Shown here piece after piece: positions 34,792-47,780 of a stretch of DNA of 64,000 nucleotides. The DNA is taken from NCBI GenBank assembly GCA_033980235.1, contig CM067072.1, positions 29,548,059 to 29,612,058 on the forward strand. The letters are read 5' to 3'. Within the stretch, counting starts at the first letter, position 1, and the number at the start of each line of letters is the position of its first letter. The stretch is from Diadema setosum. Taxonomy: Eukaryota; Echinodermata; Echinoidea; Diadematoida; Diadematidae. The position numbers and the translations under genes were made by a program. Below the pieces are notes generated by a model. It made no database searches. It was given only the letters and a program-made list of their open reading frames with translations, and was not told the DNA's origin.

Positions 34792-34967
34792 GGGATCCGT
34801 TTCATGAAGTCGTCACATGAGGGTCTTTACGTAAATCTCAAAAAGCCAAAGTCGCTCATTATTATGTAGCTATATGTGAAACTTTCAAATCCATTCCATG
34901 AAGTCTCTCATAAGTGCGTCTTATGAGGGAAGAGTCTCTCATAAGATCTAAACATAAAACGGGCCCC
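34792..34967. mobile_element. MITE of the CCGTTKCATAAA-end group, copy 5
   Basis: The ends are GGGATCCGTTTCATGAAGTC and, inverted, GGGGCCCGTTTTATGTTTAG. An internal CCATTCCATGAAGTCTCTCATAAG repeats part of the left end. There is no open frame. Confidence 0.7.
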
Positions 34968-35460
34968 TGGAGATGATAGTCTGTGTGCGAATATAGGCCT
35001 CCTTTTGTTTTTATGAACTTTCATCGAAGTAGCACAATGTCGCCGCAACTTGACACGCCAATGGGATTAGCATTTACGCTTCTGGCATGAATTCCTTGCG
35101 GGATTTGTGGTCATTTCCCTTTACAGCATCTAAAGAAAAAAAATCCTTGAATGGGAAACTAAAGAAATACCCACAAGATGGAACAATACAAGAAGTCTCT
35201 CGCTTACAATTGAAGGTTTTACATTTGACTGACCATGAGAATTGTTGTTTTGGTTTGGCTTTGTTTATTTTGGCTAGACTCATTCCTAATGAGAGTCGTG
35301 AGAATTAGAAACAACCGTAGATCTAAAATATTGTTGATTGCAAAATGTGATATGTCTGGCTTGATGAGATCAATGACGTCGGACATGTCGGGTCCTACGG
35401 TTTTTATGTTAGTTCTAGTTTTATTATTTTCTGCGTTAATGCACCGAAAATACAACATCA

Positions 35461-35581
35461 GGGGCCTGTCTTATAAAGACTTGTGATAGAAATCAATCAC
35501 AAGTTTTTTGTGTGCTGCAATGCAAGTTGCGATTGATTTTGGGACTTGTGATTGATTTGAAGGCTTTATAAGACGGGGCCC
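35461..35581. mobile_element. MITE of the CCGTTKCATAAA-end group, copy 6
   Basis: At 121 bp this is the most compact copy. The ends are GGGGCCTGTCTTATAAAGAC and, inverted, GGGCCCCGTCTTATAAAGCC. The interior ACTTGTGATTGATT occurs in both orientations, making a near-complete hairpin. It is a related but distinct subfamily, with TCTTATAAAG instead of TTGCATAAAA. Confidence 0.75.
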
Positions 35582-36837
35582 AGACTATACTTAACAAAAT
35601 TTGCACACGATATCATGGATAAACACCTATACGCAACAAACGGCATATACGATTCAAATCTATAATTGGTGTTCTCGTAGACGAATCTTGAAGATTAAAA
35701 AACTGCAGGAAAAACTATAACATACTTTGGTTTGACTGTACATTGTGTTGTGTTTTCTGGTTATTTTTTTTAATCTATTTTATTGTTGTTGTTGTTTTTT
35801 TAAATGAACGAATGGCGAAACAAAAGCGAAATAAATTTTGTGCGTGTTTTTTTTTTTGTGATAAATGTCACTGGAAACCACGTTTTCACCCAAGCTCAAT
35901 GATTATGTGTGACTCCTCAACCCCTTTCAGAAGGCTTATTGCCCACTTGCAACTTCTTTTGACCACCATCCCTACTCTCTCAGCCCCCCCCCCTCCCCTT
36001 CCCCTTTCCAGGTTCCCTATCGGTGATGGGTTGCCCCATCTAAGTTTAGAAACGTGGACGAATCACGACTCAGACGTGGCTGGGGATTTTCTCTCGGCGC
36101 GCAAATCTAGCAAGAGGGCCGTGTCCAAATGGAAGGGTGTACGTGACCGATTTCGGAAATGAGGGTGGCCTTTAAAAGAGCGCGGATTGTCATTCTTATA
36201 GCGCCAAACGAGTCTGCGAAGAGAGATTTTGAAAAAAAAAGGAAAACAAACACACACACACACACACACACACAATCGATATTGCCACTGCACATACCAC
36301 ATGAGCACATACACCAACACAACACACACACACGCGCGCACATGTACATTTTCCTCGTGATCTTTATTGATTTCATTCAAATCATGCTCAACTTAACAAC
36401 TCGATCTGGGTACAAAAAGAAAAAAAACAACAACAACAGCAACAATAACACAAAAACAAAATTAAGATAATCCATTTGCAGTATTTACTGCAATAGTCTT
36501 TACATCGACATCGAGTCAAACAAACTAATCAATACTAGCAAAAACAAAACATTCTGAAGGATGTATTAATTCCACTTGAATTATTGTATTGACATAATCA
36601 TGAAATCATATTCTGTTTGAATATATGTTAATAAGATTTCACATTACACTTCTAAGAAAATATATGAATATCTATACAAAAAAGTTCGTTATATCCAACT
36701 CAAGAATGCATGAAATCTATTACAAAAACCCTGTCAGCCCTCCCCTCTCAACCGAAACAAGTTTTTATCTATCATCATTTTTTTTATAGATTTATTACTG
36801 TAATTCTTACAATTTAAAGCTATCCTCCACTCAAAAT

Positions 36838-36838
<1 letters not shown>

Positions 36839-36874
<36 letters not shown>
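36839..36874 (+). repeat. (CA)n microsatellite
   Basis: Perfect CA repeat; another lies at 36249-36275. Confidence 0.9.
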
Positions 36875-36876
<2 letters not shown>

Positions 36877-37309
36877 AAAAACTGACGCAAAAATGAAACC
36901 AATAGCCAAATACATTAAAAGGATTCGGCCTCATCAGTCAAGGAGACAAAGGGCGTCTATTATCTACGTCAGAGAAATGTAAAGATTCATGCGTGACCTC
37001 AAAAGTCTGATAAAGTTAGATTTGAAGAACTCTTATCAACTCGCTTCGAAAAACACCCGGGACCGCCTCGGACGTAATTGAAGAATTCATAATCGAGCTT
37101 CTAGCGCCTTCTCCGGGGAGAAGTCAGGGCTCTGAGAGTTATTGAAAATAATAAGAGCCTCCGCACGCTGAGAGAAAAAAAAGACGTGTTTTGTCTGGTC
37201 GCCAGGTCCTTTAATCGCTTTGAAGAACGGAAATTCGATTGGAATATTAATGTCCAATCGGTCAATTTGTACTCTTTTATTTGCTTCTTCTTCTTTTTTT
37301 TTATTACAG

Positions 37310-37482
37310 TCCTGGAAAGAGTTATGTATTTCATCGGCTGGAGCGATTCCACTAGCTCAGGGTCATGTCTTGCACCCGGTGGCGCTAAGTCCCTCAGCAA
37401 TTTGTCGCGAAAATCAAAACGCATCACGAGCTCATTTTACCGCGTCTCCATGCTATGAATATCAAAGCAGCCCAGCGCGACG
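37310..37482 (+). other. Possible exon bounded by strong splice signals
   Basis: A strong acceptor (TTCTTTTTTTTTATTACAG) precedes 37310, and a donor (GACGAG|GTGAGA) follows 37482. One frame is open for 57 codons; a second is open for most of it. No similarity is recognised and no partner exon is evident. Confidence 0.2.
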
Positions 37483-38368
37483 AGGTGAGAATGGGACAAT
37501 CGGATGTAAAGGACGCTGCTGCCGCTGGCGAGCGTTGCGGAGTTTAGAAAAACGGGGTCCCACGACAGAGGAAACGTTTGCGAAAATAAAGACATTTTAA
37601 CAAGCATTCTGTTATCAAAGTCTTCACTTTCGTTTCTGTAAGTTGAAAACATTTCCGATTTAATAGCCACACGGCCATGATCTTTCTTAATATAGCCATA
37701 TTTTCGGCCAGACATGCGATTTAAAGGAAAAAATGACCATATAATTATATATGTATATATATAAAAGAGAGAGAGAGATACATATATATTACATATATGT
37801 AGGAACATATCTTATGTATGTACAAATACTGTACATTTTTTTTTTTGGGGGGGGGAAGGGTAAAAAGAATAAACATGACTTGCCACAGATTTGAAAAGAC
37901 AGGAGATTGCTGGAATCTCAAAGAGTTGAGTTCATTTCAGTTTATGTGTTCAACCGCGCTCGAGAAAAAGAGGCCTGCTGTCAGTTTTATTGGCTTTTTT
38001 TTTCTTTTTGGCAAAAATAGTGCAAAATCATTATAAAAATCACATAATTAAGAGAATACAACTTCAATCATTTTGATAATCAATATTGAAGAAAACATGC
38101 CACGAAGCGTCATGAAAATTAAAAAAAAAGTTGCTGAGTTAAGGTACAAAAATGAATCAGATGGAAAACATTACACAAGACTAGTGAGAGATGATAATCA
38201 TCAATCTGAATGAACGATTTTTGTTAAAGTGTGACATTATCTTTCAGAGTGAGCTAATGTAAATTATGGATATCGTTTCTGTTGACTATAATTGAATGAT
38301 TTTGCTGCTCAATATAAAGTATTGTGACTAGAAATATGGATAGACACTTTTTTAATGTTTTTATTGTT

Positions 38369-38580
38369 TCATATTCCACATTTTACGAGTAACCTATGAA
38401 CATTACATGAAATTCAATGTTTGAATTGTCGAATACAACAAGTAAGAAAATCAAATACACGTGAAATATAATGAGGAATATACATAGAAGCGTTGCTTGC
38501 AGAAGACGTATAATCTAAGAAGCTAATTTTGAAGTGAATTCTTACATAATAGGATTCTACAATTCTTGTGAGGGACTCAT
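38369..38580. repeat. Dispersed ~200-bp repeat, copy 2
   Basis: Matches 30318-30520 in order and orientation, with many substitutions and small indels. Confidence 0.5.
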
Positions 38581-39309
38581 TTTGCTTTTTTTTTTTGGGG
38601 GGGGGGATCTGGGATCGATGGGACTAATGAGAAATGACGACAGGGGGGTTTAGTAATACATATACTAGAATAATATCTCAAGAGCGGTTCGCTCAGAATA
38701 TTGTGTGCGGAATGTGCATGATCGCTAAAGACGTACAACCGCTTGCTGTTTATTTTCACGTGGGATCTGATCTCCAGTCGATGTATCGAAAAAAAAAAAA
38801 TAGAGAAAGTGTCGTCGAATGTAGTCGAGAGGAAATGACGATGTTTATATTCAAATGACAACCTAAATTAATTAGGGTTTCGGTTTGTTTATTTTGAGTC
38901 ATGGCTGTGTTTGTGTTTACATTGATGCAAGGGGGAGTCTTGATTCTTACAGCGTTCTGCTCCTAAGGTCACGAACATGATCCCATGTTGCTGCAAGCAA
39001 AGGGAGGTGAGAACGGAAACATATGTAATGAGTTCATTCCTATCTTCATTCGACTGAACAATTTAAATTGATCAAACGCGTCAAATAGATAATATTAAGA
39101 GAATTTGCGATCATAACTCTGGATCCAGATTTACGGAGATATTGTGTAGATAAGCAATATCAGCAGTAAAGCATACATGCGATTTAATAGGGTAAAACAT
39201 AGTTTAAAAAAAAAAAAACTTTCAAGGAGATAAAAATTGTCTCCTTGAGGTCATGTGTCTCTTGGATATAGTAAGTATGACAATAATGTCTCCGTAGAAC
39301 TGGGTCCAA

Positions 39310-39312
<3 letters not shown>

Positions 39313-39355
<43 letters not shown>

Positions 39356-39362
39356 TAATCTT

Positions 39363-39400
<38 letters not shown>
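39313..39400 (+). repeat. (TA)n and (GA)n microsatellites
   Basis: A TA run at 39313-39353 and a GA run at about 39363-39400, just before the TTCGTTATTCCGAAGG island. Confidence 0.9.
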
Positions 39401-39448
39401 GCATTGAATTATGTATTTGAACCAGTCCCGTTACTTTTACGGGTGCTG

Positions 39449-39677
39449 TTCGTTATTCCGAAGGTTTGCTATTCCGAAGGTTCGTTGTTCCGAAGGGTCG
39501 TTAATCCGAAAATGAAAAGGGGTTCGTTAATCCGAAAATTTGTGGCGTTATACCGAAGGTTCGTTATTCCGAAGATCGGTTAATCCGAAAATGAAATTAG
39601 GAACAATGAACCTTCGGAATAACGAATCTTAGGAATAAAGAGCCTTCGGAATAACGAACCTTCGGAATAACGAGCTG
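39449..39677. repeat. TTCGTTATTCCGAAGG repeat island, copy 2
   Basis: The left half has repeated TTCGTTATTCCGAAGG and the related GGTTCGTTAATCCGAAAA. The right half carries the inverse, CCTTCGGAATAACGAA, at least three times. The unit is about 15-16 bp and self-complementary in part, so this is a foldback minisatellite of about 230 bp. No coding potential and no clear target duplication were found. Confidence 0.75.
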
Positions 39678-40105
39678 TATCCACTTTTACAACGATGATC
39701 TCCGCAAACTGTGTACTCAATACCCCTAAGTTCCCCTTCATGACTATATGCATTTTGTTCACTCAAACGACATGTTTAGTAATGAAGATCATAATGTCAA
39801 GGGTCTGCTTGTGTAGTTTTGTCGAGCTTGCATTATGCCGGCATGTTAGGATGGGAGGATGAATTATATGAAATGCCAATGCATATTTCGGCTGAATGCA
39901 TGGACACTTAAAAACACTAAGAGTGCTTGTGGCGTTTTCCACGTTGGCTGAGGTAGTGGACTCAGTTTACTCGTAAAATGATATGTTTCCTTCTCCTATA
40001 GATAATAGTCATATAGTCGCCATGAATATTATGGCAGCCAAAGGAACTAACACTCGAAGCTTTTAAAGGGAGAAAAACACACATGTATGTATTTTCATCA
40101 ATGCA

Positions 40106-40290
40106 ATGTACTCCCGTTAAAGCGAATACTGTTATAACGAAATTTCCGTTACAACGAAGTAAAAATCCCGATCTCCTAATCATTATCTAAATGGCTATCT
40201 ATATACTTTGTTTGGTTATCACAAAATTTCGAAATAACGAAAGAAAACTGCCGGTTCCTAGGAATTTGATGTAACGAGAGTCTCTACACA
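40106..40290. mobile_element. Decayed TIR element with GTTATAACGAA words
   Basis: The left part has CTCCCGTTAAAGCGAATAC followed by GTTATAACGAAATTTCCGTT. The right part, read in reverse, has CTCTCGTTACATCAAATTCC and TTCGTTATTTCG. Ends of this kind are seen in pogo/Tigger-like elements of invertebrates (recollection). Arms are too diverged to define exact borders. Confidence 0.4.
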
Positions 40291-41297
40291 ATCCTCCAAA
40301 AACGAAAAAAAAAAAAACAGTCGCATTATGATAACGTTTTAGTTCAGATCAGATTTTGTACAAGGACTTGAGAGTGATGTATAACTCTTCAATACTGGAT
40401 GTTCCTATAGAAACAAATGATTGTAGATGATAGAAAAGTCTAACCAGTGATAATATCACAGAAAATTTTAGTAGGGAAAAGGGGTGTGGGGCTTTGAATT
40501 TTGGGACCCGATCATATCACTCACTCTTTACCATGAGAAAAAAAGAAGAGGAGTTCAATCCCATGGTACACGCCACAAAGGATTTGCAATGTTAATATCC
40601 TTAGATTTTGCATACTTCTTTAATAAGCACAAAATTATTGATGAAAGTAGATTATAATTTAATATCAAAATAGTCGTACAGTAATGTTGTACAGTCATGC
40701 AATGTTGCTGTTCTTTTGTATATGTGCTTTGTTGTTGTTTTTTTCTGTTGTGCCTGCCCTGCAATGTATGTCATGTTTTGGAATAACTTTTTACTGTCCT
40801 TTTTGAGTCGATTGTAAGATCTGTCCACGTGACGCATGCTCTCCTTTTTGGTCGACCCCTCAATATTCATATAGTATATATTTTAATGAGAGCACTGATA
40901 ATGTAACAATTGTGTTTGAAACTTATATGTATGCCTTATCAGTCCTTTAGCTATTGTGTGTTCAAGATCATTAATTTGTGTCATTTTCTTTCATATCATG
41001 TTTATGTTTCGTCGAAGAAGAACGATGAAAAAAAAAGGAATTTGTTGAACTGAAATTGAATTGAATTCAAAGCGACTGCTGATTGGTTTTCAAACTTTTC
41101 ACAAGCTTTCCATGTACAAATGGACCTGTAGGGCATCAGATCCATGAAATAATATACAAAAACATAACTCTCACTGTATTATACAATGCCACTGCAAGCT
41201 CAAGATTAAACGTTCATAAAGGCTTAACCCTGTAGAGAAACTACCCAGAGTTGAAAATCAACATTGTTGATCTATAGCCACGTATTGGGGAGTCTAA

Positions 41298-41328
41298 GGG
41301 GGTGTTGCAAGAAACTTGCAACACCCCC
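41298..41328. repeat. Perfect 14-bp hairpin with AAA loop
   Basis: GGGGGTGTTGCAAG, loop AAA, then CTTGCAACACCCCC. Pairing extends with one bulge into GAGTCTAA/TTAACTC-like flanks (about 41290-41336). It could be the collapsed remnant of an inverted-repeat element. Confidence 0.85.
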
Positions 41329-41476
41329 TAACTCTTGTGACCCTGTGTGGATTTTGTGCTTCAAAGTAAAAATTTTCTTTCAAGACATTGTCATAGATAT
41401 ACACTCGGTTTGCACATTATGTCGCAGGCAGGGGGAAATAAAGACAATTGCATCCAACGTACCCCCACAAAAAAAG

Positions 41477-41481
<5 letters not shown>

Positions 41482-41521
<40 letters not shown>
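41482..41521 (+). repeat. (CA)n microsatellite
   Basis: Perfect CA repeat of about 20 units. Confidence 0.9.
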
Positions 41522-42174
41522 CAGTAACATTTTGCCTTCAAACTATACAGCACGAAAATGAAACATAACAGCCATGATAAAGCTTCACATTATCATGCCA
41601 TATAGCAATGTATAGATAAATTTCAATAATCGGGAAAGCCAGGGAAGACGTTCAGAGAGAGAAGCAACGAGAACGAGAAAGTATATTTCGCTGATGTAAG
41701 TACATCGACCGCGCCTATCTAATAACGACCAAAGAAAAATTAATGCTGAGCTTTTTTGACATCATCAACCGATCCCTGACTAAACTATTTTCGTCTATCG
41801 CTCCAAGAGAGACTCGTTATTGACTCGAGACAGCCATGTTATGAAATTCGATTGAACATTTTTCCTAGGCATCCTTTCAATTCCTGAAATGTCAAACGTC
41901 AAGAACGCGGAAAAAACGATAAATTGTATTGTATGGGACATCTTCTTTTCAGATTTTAAGACCATAACTCCTGAGTAGTATAGCAATAGTTTATTATTGT
42001 GTAGAATTTTCGTCTCCTCAAACATTGATAGAAGTTCACTTCAGTTTCAGAATATTGTCTATAGGTATAATGGCGATAGTCAAACCGAATCAGTCACAAA
42101 ATAGTCACTGGGATCCACTGCAGATGCTGTTCTTATAACACCATGCTTAAATTATATTTGATTACATGTGATAT

Positions 42175-42301
42175 AATATTATATTATATTATATTATATC
42201 ATGCAGATATTTGATCCGCTTATCGGCAGAAATAGTAGTAGAAGGGGAGAGGCCCCGGAATATTTGGATTTTTGATAAATAGCAGTGTATATATATATAC
42301 A

Positions 42302-42349
<48 letters not shown>

Positions 42350-42350
42350 G
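42175..42350 (+). repeat. (ATATT)n and (TA)n microsatellites
   Basis: A short ATATT repeat near 42175-42200 and a TA tract at about 42286-42350 with single interruptions. Confidence 0.85.
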
Positions 42351-44670
42351 GGCCCAATGAGTGGCACTGCTTGCGACGATAGCTAGGAAAACAAGGTGTC
42401 CCATCCGGTCTGTAAGTCACTCTGTTGGAGCCGAGTTTCAAAATCAATACTTTCAAGTTGGATAACCTACACAGGACCGTTCAAACGCTGAATATTTTTA
42501 CGCTTAAAAGTGCTTATTCAGGCGTTCTGCCGACAGCCCGTGATTGCTTCATTTGTGGGCAAATATTGACTTTACTAACGCATAATGTTTACGGAAACGG
42601 CTCCAACGGAATCGAGCTGAAAGCTGAAAGTGTCTCCTGTTCACTGGAATAACCCCCCGCACGCTCCTATTTGCCACAGTGTTCATCTACATACCCATCA
42701 ATGGAATACGACGCTCGGTAGAAAGAAGAAAGAAAGGGGACTTCGTGAAAAAAAAAAAAAAAAAACAGAAAGAAAAATAAGAGGCTTCAAAAAAGAAGGA
42801 AAATAAAACGAAGCAGGAAGAAAATTTTGGAAGACAAGAGACTGGAGAGTACTATTTTCAATTAATAAAAAGGACGAGGAAAAAGAAAAATTTGGAAAGA
42901 ACATAACAAATAGAGTACTAGAAGGAAAAGGAATTGATAATGGTGAACGGACGACCTTTGTTGTAATTTCACTCAGGTCTCTTTGTCTTTGGTTACACAT
43001 TACAAATACAAATTCATGACACAGGTAATATATTTTAATAATGTTTTATAATGTGTTCTGTTGGTTTAGTTTTCCAAGATTATTCAAAGACATGACGAGA
43101 TAGTTATTTGTCTTTCAAATTCTTTTGTTTTATTGTAAATATATTAATTCTGTCTAAAAAAATAGTATCTTAATTATTTCTAATTCTTTTATGAATCTAA
43201 TTGAGGCTTATGCCTTGGTCTTGTTTCTGGAAAATATCTTGTTCTATTCCCTGAAATCCCCTAACTCAATACACGAAAAGCGTTCTTACAACCTACAAAG
43301 GAAGTTTATTTGCTTGCTTCTTGTTTGTTTTGTCTGCATCTTAGTACAAGGCAAAGATCAAAACACGTGTACGCATCTTGACCTAAAAATCGTCATTTTG
43401 GATGCTGCATTATAAAAACCACAAACATTGACGAATATCATTATTTTCCTTTTTTTTCACAATCTCTAACATCGTCATCATGAATTTTATTGGTGTCATT
43501 TCGTCACATGCATCAACACAAGTACATCATATACACCATCACCCACCATCACGCACAAAAACACACACATACACACAAGCAAACACCCACACACGCACAC
43601 ACAAACAAACAAGCACACACATACACACACAGAGACACGTGCGCATCACACTCATCACAACTTCATCATCCAGCTTGTCTTGACTGCAGGTAATTGATCC
43701 TACTTCTTTCATCCTTTTATTCTTGTAGTTGTTTTCTCTAGAGTTCACGAATCACGTGAGAGCCTGACATCAATATTAGCCTTCTTGAGAGCTGCAACCT
43801 CATCACGCATCCCCAGATCTTCATGGTCACGATGTTTGCGTTACTGTCGGGATCTGGGGAGTTCGTAGCAATGGTACAGTGTACATTGTTCCAAACCGAT
43901 TCCATTGGGATCATGAACGTACAACTCGTCTAGCGAGTCGTGCTTTTTGATCCTTGGAATAAAGCAATCAAGAACTTCCTAATTTGCGTCGTCACGTCAA
44001 ACTCTCAGTTTCATTTCAGTTGATATCTTTTATTCATTTTCATTTCCAACAGACATTAATGGACAAAACAAATATCATGCAGGACAAAAGCCAATATACT
44101 TAATTGTTTACATACAATAGTGAAATATGATCCATTATAGTCTGATGAAACACTAAATGAAAAAAATAAAAGTAATGACTCCTCCCTCCATATTATTGTC
44201 ATTTTTTCTAGGCAAAAAAAAAAAGACGAAAACAAAATTCAATGGCATAACAAAGTATTTCTTAGAAACCAAGGAAAATTTACACTCCGAGGATTAACAT
44301 GCAATCGTTGCATCTCAGACCGTAATTATGTAAAAAAGTATGATACCGTGAGTCTATAACATTGGCGGAGAACAAGGTCAAAGCGATCATGGGACAAGAA
44401 CGTCCTATTGGTATTAATCGTATAATTTTGTTTGATTGTCCCATGAATAAGCCAGTGAATTGGCCATTCAATGATTCCCAGGTGGTGGTGTCATTTTTTT
44501 TTTTGTTTTTGTTTCACTCCTAGGTGGGTGTAACTTGCGAGATGTTCCCCTATTTGGAACCCGTATCGCTTCTATTCAGTCATAAGGCCAGAGGGTGAAG
44601 GAAATCGTGTAAGTGTTGAGACGCAATGCATTCTCCGGAACGTTTTCCTGTAAAAAGAGGCAACGTTACC

Positions 44671-44872
44671 AATAAGCCAGTTCGGGGTTAGCTCATGTGC
44701 ACTTGAGTACAAATGACCTATCATTTTTCTCAGTTGGTTAGGCACTTCACTTGTTTTCAAAGTGACAAAATGCATAAGCTTGCCAGACGTAACAATAAAT
44801 ACCAACGTGCCCCATTGGTACAAATGACCTTGTTCTGCTCATGCTCAAAGTGGAATCCCGAACTGGCTTATT
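44671..44872. mobile_element. 202-bp MITE-like inverted-repeat element
   Basis: The perfect 16-bp ends AATAAGCCAGTTCGGG (44671-44686) are inverted at 44857-44872. GTACAAATGACCT occurs twice inside (about 44708 and 44819). No target duplication is obvious and there is no coding frame. Confidence 0.55.
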
Positions 44873-46958
44873 CGAATCTCCAAGAACGTCTTCAGGGGAG
44901 ATACATTATATTGCCGGGTTAGGGCGTCATTAGTTGTTTTATATACACGGACGAAGGCCGCATTAATCTTCTTCCTTGCTATATCCAGTTCGCAACTGCA
45001 TGCTCACGTTGATTGTGAATTTGTTCCCTGGTTTAACTGTGATCGGATATACCTCGGGGAACCCGGTCCGTTTCCGTCCCCGTGTCTTCTCTCCTCCTAC
45101 GAGCCTCAACTGCGTGGATTCGCATCTTCTTCACACCTGTTTGCGCGCTCTTTTCCCGGCTTGGTTTACCATCGTCCTATACCTGTTGCTAGGTGTCGTG
45201 TCATGTGATTACAATCAACTGGGTCGTCCGGCCTTTTTTTTTTCCTACGAGAACGCCCGTGTTACATTGCTGTAAAACGGAAACGAGATATCCCGAAATA
45301 CAAGAATACCACAGTCACAAAAAGAAAAAGGAAACCGAGAAAAAGGAAAAAGAAAATCTGGCCCCTTGCAAGTGATCCTGTTAAAGGTCTCCACAGAGCA
45401 GCTTTCGCCGCGCTTCCTGGGGTGATTATGTATGCTGCGGCGCGCTCGCGAGCTCAACCGTTCACACATTCTTGATCGCATGACTATTATATAGCAAGAG
45501 AGGATGCACGTTAACCGGAAAATACCAAGTAACGATAGTTAATGCTCAATGCAAAGTGAAGCGGAACATGGGAACCTCCTCCCTCTCTCAAACACCTTCC
45601 CCCCCCCCCCCCCCCCCGCCTCCCATCCTTCCTCAGTTTTCTGATTTCTCATGAATTTTCTCACATTTTTGTCTGTGCATGTCTCGTTGCTTTGTGTCGC
45701 TTTCTGTTGCTTTCGTCATTCCATGTCACTGAATTACTTTCGCTCTTCTTGCTCCGCGCTATCAAATTGACAGATATTCAAATAATCATTATTATAAGAG
45801 CGGAGAAAATGGAAATGCAGTTGAAACGACAGCTGAGCTCAATGTGCTGTTACGCCTGTGTAGCATCGAATGCTTTAGCGGAAATAATTTGAAAATGCCC
45901 CGCATTGCCCTCAACAGAGGGAGGATGCAGGGAAAACTGTAGCGATTCCAGAGCTTGGTTTACCGGGGAAGCTCTGGGTCAATGCCCGTTCGACTCCTGT
46001 ATCATCATGCCGGATGGCTGATTTCAGTGTGAGGCCCTGATGTACGCATGTAGCCGCTCTTTTACCCAATGCATGACTGTCAACAAAGTCTGTTAGTGTT
46101 TTACGTAATATTAGGAAGGGGACGGCGAGATAGAGAGACAGAGAGAGAGACAAACAGACAGACAGACAGACAAGGGAAAGAAGGAATATTGTCAGAGTTC
46201 ATCCAAGTGTGTAAATAGCTCTGAAATTACGAAGTTGAAATTTTGGATTGTGGATTCGAACGCCACATACACGCCAAAAGGTACAAACGGTATGTCTGCA
46301 TCTAAACCTATATTAAAGCAACAGTATACATCAGTGTAATTGTATCTATAGATTTATCTTTATACACATCTATATTATTCTATAGAAGCCACAATGGGAG
46401 ATTCTCGCTTCTTCACAAGAAAATCTTAGATATTATTCTACCTTTATAGCTATTAAGGTTGCTTTGCTTTTTGTACTTTTCATGAGGAAAAAATTGGTGC
46501 AATCCTAAAGCTGGAATACCGTTTCCTCTTCCCCATATCTGGCAGCAAATCATCAGCCCAGTCATGTGAATACGCGGAACAAGTATACACGAGAATGAAA
46601 AAATGGTGTTATGAAGAATGTCTTTGTCATGAAGCTTATTATTCTGAAGCATAATGTTATGCAAATTAGTCTGTTCACGTCTTCGCCTATTCGTCGCAAG
46701 TTTTTTTCCAAGCCCCTCCCTCCTTTCTGTACGTGTATGAGGCAGACACCTACGCAAATCATACGTCATAGATATCGACGAACGAACGATACCACAGACA
46801 GAGGGGAAAAAAACATGAACGATACACTACTTTAACGATCGACTTGCTATCGAGCGTAAGGCGGAGCTAGTTGCTGCTTCGCGCACAAGCCATTAAACGT
46901 GCGATACCAGTTGTGCGTCGCTCAGGCAGCCGGTCCTGTTGGGGGTTGTGGGTGCAGA

Positions 46959-47154
46959 TATAAAAGACGGGAACACGCGGTGTGTCGGCAGCATTGAGGT
47001 GGTCGTACGCAAGGCATCGATCATCGAGTGGTTTTGTGCGCACGGGTGAGACCTGCGAAGACAACTTAAAAAGGATATTGTGCTTAACCCTATTTGAACG
47101 TCTTTTCGCAGTCACCAGCCCAATCAAAGAGTGATAAGACGTTTTCGAGTTGAG
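46959..47154 (+). promoter_or_regulatory. Candidate TATA promoter and non-coding first exon
   Basis: TATAAAAG lies at 46959-46966 in a locally GC-rich setting. A start site would be expected near 46990. A consensus donor, GAG|GTGAGT, lies at 47155. The interval 46990-47154 has no ATG in a usable frame, so it would be 5' UTR. An alternative small intron (GTGAGA near 47046 to TTTTCGCAG at 47111) is possible. No downstream coding exon was recognised, so the gene may lie beyond a long intron. Confidence 0.4.
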
Positions 47155-47706
47155 GTGAGTGGAAGGCTTTCCTAATCGTACCTTCTTTTCTTGCTTCTTA
47201 AAAAGTTTGTGTCATGCATAAAGTGCTGGGAGGAAAATCGCTTCAGGTGTCACATCAGTGTTGAGTGCAAACTCTTTTTGTATCAGATAATTCGAAGAAA
47301 AGGTAAAGAACAGCCTGTAGGTTGAGTGGCATACTTCTCCTTTCACCCTTTCCCCAGTCAATGCATACTGATAGAAATTTTCTCTCTCCTAAAAAACAAC
47401 AAGAGATTGACAGAAACATTGCAAATTGCTTACTGTAAGGACATGTGGTAAACACTTTCAACAAAAACTTTAGCCAGGTACCTGTTAACCCATAAGCATA
47501 ATAACCCATGTCCAAACATTTAGTATCTCTAACCAGTGCCATATTTGCATAACATTGTTTTTATTCAATTTTCGCACGCTTCGTATTATGTTCATACGTC
47601 TGCCAGATGCAAGAGTTTCAATGCATGTCTATTGCAGCTCCCAATCTACAAACAAATCAACAACAAACATCAAGAGAAGTGAATGTGGCGTCACATCTTC
47701 TCGCGA

Positions 47707-47710
47707 TGTG

Positions 47711-47761
<51 letters not shown>

Positions 47762-47780
47762 GTTTGTGTGTGTGTTTGCA
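47707..47780 (+). repeat. (GT)n microsatellite
   Basis: GT run with a few interruptions, downstream of the candidate TATA promoter. Confidence 0.9.

Larger units (their letters stand above)
35582..44670. other. Intergenic sequence with scattered repeats
   Basis: Contains the microsatellites, foldbacks and dispersed repeat listed separately. A purine-rich segment at about 42720-42930 is low complexity. No gene is recognised; the possible exon at 37310-37482 is weak. Confidence 0.5.

Noticed and set aside
44976..45275. 99-codon frame with a hydrophobic segment
   Set aside because: There is no promoter, splice or family evidence, and the hydrophobic stretch alone is not enough.
45945..46010. 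GTTCGACTCC B-box match with a 9-bp hairpin
   Set aside because: No A box at the right distance and no SINE body follow it.
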